Assembly (NCBI GenBank): GCA_964505785.1 | Contig: CAZDJZ010000003.1 | Span: 62,001-126,000, forward strand | Source of the DNA: CAYRTV01 sp964505785 | GTDB lineage: Bacteria; Acidobacteriota; Aminicenantia; Aminicenantales; Aminicenantaceae | DNA length: 64,000 nt | Reading direction: 5' to 3' | Shown: one piece after another, positions 49,391 through 58,444 of the stretch | How the letters are laid out: each line of letters opens with the position of its first letter | Numbering within the stretch: position 1 is the first letter of the stretch | Program-made: the position numbers and the translations under genes | The notes under the pieces: generated by a model | What the model was told of the DNA's origin: nothing | What the model saw: only the letters and a program-made list of their open reading frames with translations | Database searches by the model: none

Positions 49391-50923
49391 TTACTCCCAC
49401 TCAATCGTTCCGGGAGGCTTGGAAGTAATATCATAAACCACTCTATTCACATTTTCGACTTCATTGACAATCCGGTTGGATATGCGGGTCAAAAGCATCG
49501 GGTCTGAATGAAACCAGTCCGCTGTCATTCCATCCAGACTTTGGACCAGGCGAACCGCAACCACCCAATGATATGTCCGTTTATCCCCCATAACTCCTAC
49601 GGTTTTAACCGGTAATAAAATTGCAAAGGCCTGCCATAACTCATCATACAAACCCGCTTTTCTGACCTCGTCAACAACAATCTCGTCCGCAGCTTTGACG
49701 GTTCGGATACGCTGTGCCGTAACTTCTCCAAGGATACGGACCGCCAACCCGGGACCGGGAAAGGGATGCTGTTTAATAAAATCTTCATCCACCTCCATCT
49801 CCCGCCCCAGTTTTCTGACTTCATCTTTGAACAGCTCGCGTAAAGGTTCAACCAATTGGAAATTCAGCCTATCCGGAAGGCCGCCCACATTATGGTGGGA
49901 TTTAATGCTGGCAGAGGGCCCTTTAACCGGATTGCTTTCAATGACATCAGGATAAATCGTACCCTGGGCCAGAAAGTCGACTTCCCCCAGTTTCCAGGCT
50001 TCCTGTTCAAATATACGGATAAATTCTTTTCCGATTATTTTCCGTTTTCTTTCCGGAGATGTCACGCCTTTTAAGTTATTTAGAAATTGAGATGAGGCAT
50101 CCACTGCATCAACACGTAATCCAAACCGGGTTCTGAATTTTTCCAGATATTCCGAATATTCACCTTTTCTTAACAGGCCGTTGTCGACAAAAATACAAAC
50201 CAGCCGGTCTCCGACAGCTTTATTTACTAAAACCGCCGTTACCAGCGAATCGACCCCGCCGCTTAGGCCGCAGATGATTTTATGCTTCCCAACTTTTTTC
50301 CTGATATCCTTTACTTTCTTCTCTATAAAAGATTCCATATCCCAGTCCGGTTTCAGCCCGGCTATATCAAAAAGAAAATTGGATAGGATTTTATGGCCGT
50401 AATCGGTATGAATAACTTCCGGATGAAACTGGACCCCGAAAAATTTTTTTTTCCTGTTTTCAATGACTGCCGTATCGCAATTTTCTGTGAAGGCGGTCAC
50501 ACTGAAACCCCCAGGCGTTTTTTCAACCCTGTCGCCGTGACTCATCCAAACCCGCGAACGGTCTTTCATTCCTTTTAACAGGCCCTCATTCGTTTTTATC
50601 TCCAAAGAGGCAAATCCGTACTCCCTTTTGCTTGATGAGGCAACATTTCCTCCCAAAACATGCGCCATGAGCTGCAATCCATAACAAATTCCCAGAACTG
50701 GTACGTTCAAAGAAAAAATCTCCCTGTCTATCCCGGGAGCATCTGCATCATAAACACTGCCCGGACCGCCGGAAAGGACAATCCCGCCGGGGCTTTGCTT
50801 TTTTAACACCTCGACCGGAACATGAAAAGGCAAAATTTCAGAATAAACCCCCAGTTCTCTTATTTTTCTTGCAATAAGCTGTGTGTATTGGGAACCAAAA
50901 TCGAGGACAAGTACTTTATTCAT
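49391..50923 (-). CDS. guaA: GMP synthase (glutamine-hydrolysing)
   Basis: 510 residues. The class-I glutaminase domain (about 1-190) has LSGGPGSVYD, GICYGLQLMAH (nucleophilic Cys about 79) and GVQFHPEV; the ATP-pyrophosphatase domain has CGLSGGVDSLVTA (about 220-232), and the dimerisation domain ends TSKPPGTIEWE. It converts XMP to GMP. A TAAAAT box ends 6 nt before the ATG, so its mRNA may be leaderless. It diverges from apgM. dnaE follows 39 nt after its stop. Confidence 0.97.
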   Translation of the reverse strand: MNKVLVLDFGSQYTQLIARKIRELGVYSEILPFHVPVEVLKKQSPGGIVLSGGPGSVYDADAPGIDREIFSLNVPVLGICYGLQLMAHVLGGNVASSSKREYGFASLEIKTNEGLLKGMKDRSRVWMSHGDRVEKTPGGFSVTAFTENCDTAVIENRKKKFFGVQFHPEVIHTDYGHKILSNFLFDIAGLKPDWDMESFIEKKVKDIRKKVGKHKIICGLSGGVDSLVTAVLVNKAVGDRLVCIFVDNGLLRKGEYSEYLEKFRTRFGLRVDAVDASSQFLNNLKGVTSPERKRKIIGKEFIRIFEQEAWKLGEVDFLAQGTIYPDVIESNPVKGPSASIKSHHNVGGLPDRLNFQLVEPLRELFKDEVRKLGREMEVDEDFIKQHPFPGPGLAVRILGEVTAQRIRTVKAADEIVVDEVRKAGLYDELWQAFAILLPVKTVGVMGDKRTYHWVVAVRLVQSLDGMTADWFHSDPMLLTRISNRIVNEVENVNRVVYDITSKPPGTIEWE

Positions 50924-50929
50924 GTTTCG

Positions 50930-50959
50930 ATTTTAACAAAGGGGGAGTCGATTGGTAAA
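50930..50959 (-). promoter_or_regulatory. Possible leaderless promoter of guaA
   Basis: On the minus strand TTTACC (50959-50954) and TAAAAT (50935-50930) are 18 bp apart. Six bases separate the -10 box from the ATG, so transcription would begin at the start codon. No ribosome-binding site is present. Confidence 0.45.
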
Positions 50960-51042
50960 GTTATTTTCCGTTTGATTCCAACAGGCCTTCTTTCGCATCC
51001 ATTCCTGCAGGACTAAATCAAATTCATCACGCTGCCTCCCGA

Positions 51043-51071
51043 TTGACTTCTACCTCGTATTTCTTTACTAT
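51043..51071 (+). promoter_or_regulatory. Predicted promoter of apgM
   Basis: TTGACT (51043-51048) and TACTAT (51066-51071) are 17 bp apart. The ATG at 51082 lies 10 nt beyond the -10 box, so the leader would be only about 4 nt and there is no ribosome-binding site. Confidence 0.6.
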
Positions 51072-51081
51072 TAATTCTATT

Positions 51082-52290
51082 ATGAAACATGAAGAAATCA
51101 TTCAAGACTTGACTGTCGATACCGATTCGAAAATTATTCTTTTGGTTCTGGATGGTTTGGGAGGCCTGCCGGAAAAAGGAAAAACAACCCTTGAGGCGGC
51201 CCATACCCCCAATCTTGATGCCTTGGCGGAAAAAGGCGAATGCGGATTATCCGAACCGATATTTATGGGAATAACTCCGGGCAGCGGACCTTCACACATG
51301 GCGCTGTTTGGATATGATCCCATCCAATATTTCCTGGGGAGAGGAATTCTGGAAGCCTTGGGAATTGACGTGGACGTGGGAAAGGGAGATCTTGTTGCCC
51401 GGGGAAATTTCGCCACTCAAAAAAATGATACCATCATTGACCGCAGAGCCGGCCGGATTTCCACAAAAAAAAATGAAGACCTATGCGTTCGCTTAAATCA
51501 ATCCATGGATGAAGTGGAGAGAGTCAAAATCCGTTTTTTCCCCGGAAAAGAACACCGTTTTGTTATCAAGCTATCCGCACCAGGCCTTTCGGATGCTTTG
51601 AGTGATGCGGACCCTCAAAAAGAGGGTAAACCGAAGATGGCAGCTAAACCACTGGACCAATCAGATGAAGCCCGGAAAACCGCGGATACCGTCAATGAAA
51701 TCATTGGCCGGATTTCGGAAATACTCAAAGGCGAACCCAAAGCCAACACTGTCCTTCTCCGGGGGTTTTCCAAACATCCGACTATTCCATCCATGCAGGA
51801 TTTATTTAAATTGAACCCAGCCGCCATCGCCAATTATCCGATGTACCGCGGTTTAGCTAAAATCGTTGGGATGAACGTTTTGGACGCAGGAACCGAAATG
51901 GAGGATTTGTTTGATGTTTTGGAAAAGCAGTATCAAAACTTCAATTTTTTCTATGTCCACATAAAAAAAACCGATTCCTACGGAGAAGACGGAAATTATC
52001 CAGACAAAAAAAGGATTATTGAAGAAACAGACAGATTCCTTCCCCGCATTCAAAAACTAGATCCTGACGTTTTGGCGGTGACCGGAGACCATTCCACTCC
52101 ATGTATATTGAAATCGCATTCCTGGCATCCCAATCCTTTTCTTCTCATCTCCCGGTATGTGATGCCGGATAAAGCCGCACATTTTTCTGAAAAAGAATGC
52201 AGTCAGGGTTACCTGGGGCGTTTTCCCGCCCTTCATGCGGTTCCGCTTATGCTGGCACACGCCTTGAAAATGAAAAAATACGGGGCATAA
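51082..52290 (+). CDS. apgM: Cofactor-independent phosphoglycerate mutase, archaeal type
   Basis: 402 residues from ATG 51082; an upstream frame would contain the promoter. The alkaline-phosphatase-like fold shows IILLVLDGLGG (first metal Asp), ITPGSGPSHMALFGYDP with the catalytic Ser, LGRGILEALGI, RAGRIST, and the C-terminal VTGDHSTPCILKSHSWHPNP metal ligands. It interconverts 2- and 3-phosphoglycerate. This shorter form (about 400 residues) is typical of archaea and some deep-branching bacteria, unlike the 510-residue GpmI. It diverges from guaA and precedes the amidase gene, which has its own promoter. Confidence 0.92.
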   Translation: MKHEEIIQDLTVDTDSKIILLVLDGLGGLPEKGKTTLEAAHTPNLDALAEKGECGLSEPIFMGITPGSGPSHMALFGYDPIQYFLGRGILEALGIDVDVGKGDLVARGNFATQKNDTIIDRRAGRISTKKNEDLCVRLNQSMDEVERVKIRFFPGKEHRFVIKLSAPGLSDALSDADPQKEGKPKMAAKPLDQSDEARKTADTVNEIIGRISEILKGEPKANTVLLRGFSKHPTIPSMQDLFKLNPAAIANYPMYRGLAKIVGMNVLDAGTEMEDLFDVLEKQYQNFNFFYVHIKKTDSYGEDGNYPDKKRIIEETDRFLPRIQKLDPDVLAVTGDHSTPCILKSHSWHPNPFLLISRYVMPDKAAHFSEKECSQGYLGRFPALHAVPLMLAHALKMKKYGA

Positions 52291-52305
52291 AAAGGCGGGG
52301 CTCGA

Positions 52306-52334
52306 TTGACACCCTTTGACTTATTATATAGAAT
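52306..52334 (+). promoter_or_regulatory. Predicted promoter of the amidase operon
   Basis: A perfect TTGACA (52306-52311) and TAGAAT (52329-52334) are 17 bp apart. The start would be near 52341, giving a leader of about 9 nt before the ATG at 52350. Confidence 0.65.
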
Positions 52335-52349
52335 TTGTAGAGTTGTACC

Positions 52350-53507
52350 ATGAATAAAATACCGGGCGTGCTCATGATTATTATCGCCGGCTTTCTGTTT
52401 ATCAACACCGGGACCGCCCTCCAAAAAGATAACCGTATCGAAATCCATAATCTCCGGCATCATACCCATCCAAAATTCACCCGGATCGTTTTGGATATCG
52501 GAGAAGTCCGCGAATATGTCCACAACAAACTGGTCGGCCCGGACCGCATTTATGTGGATGTTTTTCAGGCCAAATTGAATCCCATTCTCCATGGGACCGC
52601 CATTCCGATTGAAAATAATTATCTTCAGCGCATCCGCGTCGCCCAAAAAAATCCAGCCACTGTCCGCATGGCTGTGGATCTGGATTATCAGCGTATTGAC
52701 CATTATCGGGTTTTTCATCTCCCCGATCCATTTAGAATCGTCATCGACATCTATCCATCGAAAGAAAGCACAGTCCACCCCCCAGAACCAACGGAAACCG
52801 GATACACTATGGCCAGGCAGCTTGGATTGGGCATTAAACGGGTTGTCATCGATCCGGGACATGGAGGAAAGGACCCGGGATGCATAGGGAAAAAAGGCCT
52901 TCTCGAAAAAGAGGTGGTTCTGGATGTTGCTCAGCGACTAAAAAAAATATTAACCAGTCAACTTGATTTGGATGTCGTTATGACTCGTGAATCTGATATT
53001 TTTATCCCGGTGGAAACCCGTCCCGTCGTGGCAAATCAGAAAAAGGCGGACCTTTTCATTTCAATTCATGCCAATTCCAATCCCAGTAAAAGCCATACCG
53101 GGATTGAGACCTTTTTTCTCAATTTCAGCCTGGATCCATCCGTTAATGCCATCGCCGCAAGGGAAAATGCCACCTCGACAAAGAATTTAGGGGAAATGAA
53201 AGATATCATCACAAAAATTGCTCAAAACAGCAAAATAGCCGAATCCAAGGTTCTGGCCGAAAAAGTCCAAACAGAACTGGTGAATCATTTAAACCATTCT
53301 TTTAAAGACATCAGAAATCTTGGAGTCAAAGGGGGTCCGTTTTGGGTTCTAATCGGAGGAGATATGCCTTCGGTTCTGGTTGAAATCTCTCATCTCAGCA
53401 ATATTAAAGAAGAAAACCGGCTCAGCACTAATAAATACAAGCAAGATATCGCCGAAGGAATTTATCAGGGAGTCCTGAAATATATTCAATCACTAGGAAA
53501 AGGATAG
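52350..53507 (+). CDS. amiC: N-acetylmuramoyl-L-alanine amidase with AMIN domain
   Basis: 385 residues. A signal peptide (about 1-25, IPGVLMIIIAGFLFINTG) is followed by an AMIN domain (about 30-140, TRIVLDIGEVREYV) that targets septal peptidoglycan, and an Amidase_3 catalytic domain with VVIDPGHGGKDPG (zinc His), the Glu in LLEKEVVLDVA, FISIHANSNPS (second zinc His) and VEISHLSN with the catalytic Glu. It cuts peptide stems from glycan strands during cell separation in the periplasm. AmiC type is inferred from domain order. The Tat-type gene follows 4 nt later. Confidence 0.92.
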   Translation: MNKIPGVLMIIIAGFLFINTGTALQKDNRIEIHNLRHHTHPKFTRIVLDIGEVREYVHNKLVGPDRIYVDVFQAKLNPILHGTAIPIENNYLQRIRVAQKNPATVRMAVDLDYQRIDHYRVFHLPDPFRIVIDIYPSKESTVHPPEPTETGYTMARQLGLGIKRVVIDPGHGGKDPGCIGKKGLLEKEVVLDVAQRLKKILTSQLDLDVVMTRESDIFIPVETRPVVANQKKADLFISIHANSNPSKSHTGIETFFLNFSLDPSVNAIAARENATSTKNLGEMKDIITKIAQNSKIAESKVLAEKVQTELVNHLNHSFKDIRNLGVKGGPFWVLIGGDMPSVLVEISHLSNIKEENRLSTNKYKQDIAEGIYQGVLKYIQSLGKG

Positions 53508-53511
53508 ACGT

Positions 53512-54399
53512 ATGAAAAGACGAAACTTTTTAAAAGACATCGCCCTGGGGAGTATGGTGTTGAATGTACGTCCCGGTTTGTTTGCCCAGGGATCAAACAT
53601 CCCGGACATGGCTGTTATTAAGGGGGATGATCCCTCCGCCATCACTAAAGCAGCGGTTGCAGGTGTTGGAGGAATGAAGCGGTTTGTTGCAAAAGGAGAC
53701 AAGGTCTTGATCAAACCGAATATCGGATGGGACCGTAAACCGGAGCAGGCTGCTTGTACCAATCCGGATGTGGTTAAAACCCTGGTTGAGCTTACTTTAG
53801 AGGCAGGCGCGGATAAAGTTGTGGTCATGGATCATCCCTGCAATCCCGCCCGGAGAACCTATGTCCGTTCCGGAATCGCGGATGCCGCAAAAAACGCAGG
53901 GGCTGATGTTCCTTATCCTAATGATCACAAACTAAAGAAAGTTGCAATTAACGGCGCTTCATTGAAGGAGTGGGAAGTCTACCGCGATTTCCTTGAAGTG
54001 GACAAGATTATCAATGTCCCGATTGCCAAGCATCACAGTCTTTCCCGTTTGACATTGGGCATGAAAAATTGGCTGGGAGCCTTGGGCGGCAACCGTAATC
54101 AACTCCATCAGGGCCTGGATCAGGCTATGGTGGATTTAGCCGCATATTTCAAACCTGTTTTGACAATTCTGGATGCTTACCGGATTCTTTACCGTAACGG
54201 TCCTCAAGGTGGCCGACTCTCTGATGTTAAAATGCAAAATACTATTGTAGCGGGAGTCGATTGGGTGGCTGTCGATGCCATAGGGGCTTCTTTTTTTGAG
54301 CTGACACCCTCAGACCTGCCTTTTTTACAAATTGCGCATGAGCGTGGATTCGGTGAAATCAATCTGGAGAAATTGAACATTGAAAAAAGAGCGATCTAA
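53512..54399 (+). CDS. DUF362 protein with Tat-type signal
   Basis: 295 residues. The start MKRRNFLKDIALGSMV is a twin-arginine-type signal ending near LFAQG, so the protein is likely exported folded. DUF362 landmarks follow: KGDKVLIKPNIGWD (about 61-74), VVVMDHPCNPARRTY, NVPIAKHHSLSRLTLGMKNWLGALGG (split here as PIAKHHS and LGMKNWLG) and VAVDAIGASFFELTP. The family is often linked to Fe-S proteins and has no settled function. It is 4 nt after the amidase and overlaps the polyferredoxin gene by 20 nt, so the two probably work together in the envelope. Confidence 0.85.
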   Translation: MKRRNFLKDIALGSMVLNVRPGLFAQGSNIPDMAVIKGDDPSAITKAAVAGVGGMKRFVAKGDKVLIKPNIGWDRKPEQAACTNPDVVKTLVELTLEAGADKVVVMDHPCNPARRTYVRSGIADAAKNAGADVPYPNDHKLKKVAINGASLKEWEVYRDFLEVDKIINVPIAKHHSLSRLTLGMKNWLGALGGNRNQLHQGLDQAMVDLAAYFKPVLTILDAYRILYRNGPQGGRLSDVKMQNTIVAGVDWVAVDAIGASFFELTPSDLPFLQIAHERGFGEINLEKLNIEKRAI

Positions 54400-55975
54400 A
54401 AAGTACCGGATAGTCCACTTCTTAAGAGTCATAAGCCAGGCCTTTTTTTTCGGACTTTTTTTCTATTTGCTGATGGGAACTCATTTTCCGGGTCAGGATT
54501 ACATCGGGCGAGTGGAAATATTTTTCCACTTTGATCCCCTGCTTGCACTCACCACCATCATCGCCGCCCGGGTGCTTCTTGCCTCTTTTGCATTTGCAGC
54601 TATCACCCTGCTGGCTACTCTGGTTTTCGGCCGTTTTTTTTGTGGATGGTTTTGTCCCCTGGGATCTTTACACCAGTTTTTTTCCTTTGTCTTTAAAAAA
54701 ACTAAACTGCATCGTCCTAAAATCCTCAAAAACAACCATACTCTTTGGAAATACTATATTCTTATATTCATTATTATCGCAACCTTCTTTTCCCTCAATT
54801 TAGTTGGTATTTTGGATCCCTTTTCTTTGCTTTACCGGTCTTTTGCCGTCAGCGTTCTGCCGGCGGTCAATCATTCTTTTCAAAGCTTGATTGGAATTCT
54901 ATATGATGTTGAATTTTATTCTGCTGGAGATACGCTTGTTCAATTTTTTTCCAATCTGGACATCAATTCAGTATTCATACAAGGCTTTTTTATCGGAGGC
55001 CTCTTTATCATGCTGGTTCTTCTGAATATGCACCGCGAGCGATTTTGGTGCCGTTATCTTTGTCCGCTAGGGGCCTTTTTGGGGGTTGCAGCCCGCTGGA
55101 ATATTCTCAAGTTGAAGATCGATCCGGAAAAATGCATCGAGTGCGGATTGTGTACCCGCCATTGTGAAACCCAAGCCGACCCGTATCCCAATGATAAATG
55201 GAAAAACTCGGAATGCATATACTGCTTTACCTGCAGTTCAATCTGTCCGACAGCGGCAATCCGCTTCCCAGCCAAAGTCAAACCGGAATCCGCCGCTTCG
55301 ATAAATCTCTCACGCAGAAAAGTTTTATTTACATCTTTTTTGGGAGCCTTTGCGGTTCCGTTTTTCCGGCTGTCGCCCGCTGATTCCCGGGCATCCGAAA
55401 AACTTATCCGCCCTCCGGGAGCGCTTGCAGAAAAACAATTTCTCCAGAAATGCATTAAATGCGGAGAATGCATGAAAGTATGCCCCACCAATGCCATTCA
55501 ACCGGTATTGCTTGAGGCAGGGCCCAATGGCATATGGACGCCCAAGCTGGTCCCGGAAATCGGTTACTGTGAATATTATTGTTCATTATGCACACAGGTT
55601 TGCCCTACCGGGGCAATTCAAGAGTTAACGATTGAGCAAAAAACCGAAGTTAAAATCGGGACATCCTGGATCAATAGGAATCGATGCATTCCTTGGAAAT
55701 TCGGGGACCCCTGTATTGTCTGTGAAGAACACTGTCCGGTTTCGCCTAAAGCCATCAAGCTGATCGAAACAGAAATCGAGACCCCGGAAGGAGAAATTAA
55801 GCGGCCTTTAGCCCCGGTGATTGATACGGAACTCTGCATAGGCTGCGGCATATGTGAAAACAAATGCCCTGTCGTGGATCAACCGGCGATTTATGTTACC
55901 AGCGTGGGAGAAAGCCGTTCCGACAAAAATCAGCTGCTGCTTGATGTAATTTCCGGCGGAGGAGGAATTTATTAG
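54380..55975 (+). CDS. Membrane polyferredoxin (NapH/NosR-like 4Fe-4S protein)
   Basis: 531 residues starting at a TTG with GGAG about 10 nt upstream. Five or so membrane helices (about 12-225) include the paired GWFCPLG and CRYLCPLG motifs of the NapH/NosR/RnfH type. At least six cysteine clusters follow: CIECGLCTRHC, CIYCFTCSSIC, CIKCGECMKVC, CEYYCSLCTQVC, CIVCEEHC and CIGCGICENKC, enough for several [4Fe-4S] centres. A Ser-Arg-Arg-Lys-Val-Leu stretch with a hydrophobic patch (about 310-335) resembles an internal Tat-like segment. It likely passes electrons between the membrane and an exported partner, probably the DUF362 protein. Partners are inference. Confidence 0.88.
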   Translation: MKKERSKKYRIVHFLRVISQAFFFGLFFYLLMGTHFPGQDYIGRVEIFFHFDPLLALTTIIAARVLLASFAFAAITLLATLVFGRFFCGWFCPLGSLHQFFSFVFKKTKLHRPKILKNNHTLWKYYILIFIIIATFFSLNLVGILDPFSLLYRSFAVSVLPAVNHSFQSLIGILYDVEFYSAGDTLVQFFSNLDINSVFIQGFFIGGLFIMLVLLNMHRERFWCRYLCPLGAFLGVAARWNILKLKIDPEKCIECGLCTRHCETQADPYPNDKWKNSECIYCFTCSSICPTAAIRFPAKVKPESAASINLSRRKVLFTSFLGAFAVPFFRLSPADSRASEKLIRPPGALAEKQFLQKCIKCGECMKVCPTNAIQPVLLEAGPNGIWTPKLVPEIGYCEYYCSLCTQVCPTGAIQELTIEQKTEVKIGTSWINRNRCIPWKFGDPCIVCEEHCPVSPKAIKLIETEIETPEGEIKRPLAPVIDTELCIGCGICENKCPVVDQPAIYVTSVGESRSDKNQLLLDVISGGGGIY

Positions 55976-55981
55976 CCTATA

Positions 55982-56389
55982 ATGAATCATCTTATTATAA
56001 GTGTGCTATCGACATGGACGGTGGTTAATATCCTGAAGCCGATCATCATCTTGATAAAAGAAGGCCGGATCAACCGGGACACGGTCATCCGTAACGGCGG
56101 CATGCCTTCAGGACATACAGCCTTGGTTTCCTCTCTGAGTATGGCTCTCTTTCTGGAGACAGGATTGTCAGCCTTGTTTCTAATCGCTGTGGTTCTCACT
56201 TTTGTCGTAATATATGACGCGGTGAGCATCCGGATGATCATCGAGCGGCAATCCAAAATCATCAATCAACTGACACAAAACAAAAAAGACTTCCCCCGCT
56301 TGGTGGAAAGTGTGGGGCATACCCCATTGGAAGTTGGGGTAAGCCTGGTTTTAAGTGTGATTATCCCCTGGATCGTCTACCATATATGA
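55982..56389 (+). CDS. Divergent PAP2-family protein (DUF212)
   Basis: 135 residues with four hydrophobic segments. RNGGMPSGHTALVSSLS (about 37-53) and YDAVSIRMIIERQSK (about 78-92) are the DUF212/YuiD landmarks; VGHTPLEVGVSL near the end supplies the last conserved His. The pattern resembles membrane acid phosphatases of the PAP2 type, perhaps acting on lipid or prenyl phosphates, but activity is not established. It follows the polyferredoxin by 6 nt and converges on etfA with 15 nt between stops. Confidence 0.88.
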   Translation: MNHLIISVLSTWTVVNILKPIIILIKEGRINRDTVIRNGGMPSGHTALVSSLSMALFLETGLSALFLIAVVLTFVVIYDAVSIRMIIERQSKIINQLTQNKKDFPRLVESVGHTPLEVGVSLVLSVIIPWIVYHI

Positions 56390-56404
56390 TATTTTTCTGA
56401 CAGT

Positions 56405-57379
56405 TTATTCGTCACTGATTTTTTTCAATTCCGTTTTTAAATGCGGAATCACCTCAAACAGGTCTCCAACCACCCCGAAATCAGCGACTTTGAATATCGG
56501 GGCTTCCGGGTCTTTATTGACCGCCACGATAAATTTGGACGAAGACATTCCGGCCAGATGCTGGATCGCTCCTGAGATACCGAAAGCCATATATAAATTC
56601 GGAGAAACGGTCTTTCCCGTCTGCCCAACCTGGTGCTGATGGTCGACCCATCCGGAATCCACTGCAGAGCGGGAACTTCCCATTGCGGCATGCGGAAGCA
56701 CTTGGATTAAATCACGAAGCAGATCGAAATTCTCAGGTCCTTTCATTCCCCGTCCTCCTGAGACGATGATTTCCGCTTCAGTAATATCTAATTCCGATCC
56801 CTCTTCATGGGAAACGTCGGTGACCGGATCTTTAACCTGATTCTCAGAAAGGGCGTATTCTTTTTTTATGGCGGTCCCTTCGGTCTTTGACTCTTCCAAA
56901 GGAAAAACATTAGGCCGCAGACTGGCAATGGCCAAGGGGGATGTAAAGCCGAACGTCGCCAGGGCCTTACCGGCAAAAACAGGACGCGTAACCTGAAGTT
57001 TTCCATCCGCGGCCGAAGTCGCGATGCAGTCTGAAGCCAGGCCGGATTCCATCAAACCGGCGAAACACGGCGCTAAATCGCGCCCCATGGATGTTGCGGG
57101 AAAAAAGACGGCAGCGGGTTTGATTTCTTCTGTTAATTGTTTCAAGCCCTCGGCATACGCAGACGAAGAATAACGGCTCAGTAAAGGATTATCAATGAGG
57201 TAAACCTTATCCGCCCCATATGTAAAAGCCTGGCCGGCTAATTCATCCAATTCGTGCCCGGCTAGAACAGCCGCGGTTTCCATATTCAAATCCAGGCTGC
57301 GGCGTTTGGCTTCACTGAGTATTTCCCAAGACGATTTTTTTATTTTATTATCTCTGACTTCCAAGAACGTGAGTATCAT
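56405..57379 (-). CDS. etfA: Electron transfer flavoprotein alpha subunit
   Basis: 324 residues. The C-terminal FAD domain has VSGGRGMKGPENFDLL (about 204-219), ALGSSRSAVDSGW-like AMGSSRSAVDSGW, HQVGQTGKTVSPNLYMAFGISGAIQH (two adjacent blocks) and AVNKDPEAPIF, all diagnostic of EtfA. With EtfB it carries electrons from acyl-CoA or other dehydrogenases to the quinone pool or a bifurcating partner. A strong AGGAGGAGG precedes the ATG. No acyl-CoA dehydrogenase, EtfQO or ferredoxin partner is adjacent, so the electron donor is unknown. Confidence 0.95.
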   Translation of the reverse strand: MILTFLEVRDNKIKKSSWEILSEAKRRSLDLNMETAAVLAGHELDELAGQAFTYGADKVYLIDNPLLSRYSSSAYAEGLKQLTEEIKPAAVFFPATSMGRDLAPCFAGLMESGLASDCIATSAADGKLQVTRPVFAGKALATFGFTSPLAIASLRPNVFPLEESKTEGTAIKKEYALSENQVKDPVTDVSHEEGSELDITEAEIIVSGGRGMKGPENFDLLRDLIQVLPHAAMGSSRSAVDSGWVDHQHQVGQTGKTVSPNLYMAFGISGAIQHLAGMSSSKFIVAVNKDPEAPIFKVADFGVVGDLFEVIPHLKTELKKISDE

Positions 57380-57390
57380 TTTGCCTCCTC

Positions 57391-58173
57391 CTATATTATT
57401 TTAGCCTCATCATGAAGAAATTGAACCAGTTGGCGGGCTGCTTCCTTGGGTTCTTCTTCTATCTTTTTGCCGGCTTCCCTCTCGGGAGGAGATTCCATTT
57501 TTATCAATTCCAAAGCCGGTTTCAAATCCGCCGGATTCAAACCCAGGTCTTCCAAGGTTACTGCAGGAACCTGTTTCCGTTTAGCCATCATAATTCCCTT
57601 TAATGTTTCATACCGCGGCTCATTCAATCCCTTTTGTGCACTGATGACCGCCGGCAGGGTAAATTCAATCTTTTCCGCCGCACCTTCAATTTCCCGCCGT
57701 GCTGTGCCTTTGCGTCCGTTCCATTCCAGTTTCGTAACCACGCTGACCTGGGGAAGATCCATCATCGCGGCAACCATTCCAGGAACTTGGGCATTATCAT
57801 CTCCAATAGACTGTTTCCCGAATAACAGCAGGTCATATTCCTGATATTTTGTTTTCAATGCCTGCGTAATGATGCGTGCGATCCTTAACCCGTCATATTG
57901 TTCGGGGGTTTCGTCCTTAATAAGAACGGCCTCATCCACTCCCATTGCCAGCGCTTTCTTGAGGGTGGAAACGGTCTCATCCGGCCCGATGGAAAAGGCG
58001 GTTATTGTCCCGCCCTGGGCTTCCTTAATCTGAAGGGCTTCTTCCACGGCGAACTCGTCATAAGGATTGAGTATATAATTCAAATCATCGTCCTTGATCC
58101 GGTTTTCTCCTTGGTCAATAAGAATTTTGGATTCTGAATCAGGAACTCTTTTTACAAAAACATAAATATTCAC
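57391..58173 (-). CDS. etfB: Electron transfer flavoprotein beta subunit
   Basis: 260 residues from a GTG at 58173, chosen because GAGGAGG lies 6 nt upstream. NIYVFVKRVPDSESKI opens the protein; LNPYDEFAVEEALQIKE (about 40-56), LLFGKQSIGDDNAQVPGMVA (about 115-134) and PAVISAQKGLNEPRY with LKGIMMAKRK are EtfB signatures. It binds AMP or a second FAD depending on the type. etfA follows after 11 nt. A hairpin lies in the leader between promoter and start. Confidence 0.95.
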   Translation of the reverse strand: MNIYVFVKRVPDSESKILIDQGENRIKDDDLNYILNPYDEFAVEEALQIKEAQGGTITAFSIGPDETVSTLKKALAMGVDEAVLIKDETPEQYDGLRIARIITQALKTKYQEYDLLLFGKQSIGDDNAQVPGMVAAMMDLPQVSVVTKLEWNGRKGTARREIEGAAEKIEFTLPAVISAQKGLNEPRYETLKGIMMAKRKQVPAVTLEDLGLNPADLKPALELIKMESPPEREAGKKIEEEPKEAARQLVQFLHDEAKII

Positions 58174-58201
58174 GCCAAACCTCCTCTTTACCGGCACCAC
58201 C

Positions 58202-58227
58202 GCCAGGAGTCATCTTGACTCGCTGGC
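58202..58227 (-). promoter_or_regulatory. Stem-loop in the etfB leader
   Basis: On the minus strand GCCAG, C bulge, GAGTCA, loop AGA, TGACTC, CTGGC form an 11-bp stem with one bulged base, about 30 nt before the etfB GTG. No T-run follows, so it is not a terminator. It could stabilise the mRNA or bind a regulator. Confidence 0.5.
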
Positions 58228-58265
58228 AATCCGGAGCGCTGTTGGATTAAAAATTATATGCTTGA

Positions 58266-58294
58266 ATGATATAAAAGCGAGGGAAAAAGGTCAA
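58266..58294 (-). promoter_or_regulatory. Predicted promoter of etfBA
   Basis: On the minus strand TTGACC (58294-58289) and TATCAT (58271-58266) are 17 bp apart, giving a leader of about 85 nt that contains a strong stem-loop. Confidence 0.6.
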
Positions 58295-58444
58295 ATCGAT
58301 TCCTGTGACTATTTATCCAGCCTGCCTCACGGACGGGGGAAATTGTGCAGCCGCCGAAAACCCCGACGAAAAACGATAATAAAAATCTGAATGGAGCAAA
58401 AGCCGGACGTGAATGTCACATATGAATTAAGGAATGAATTTTCA

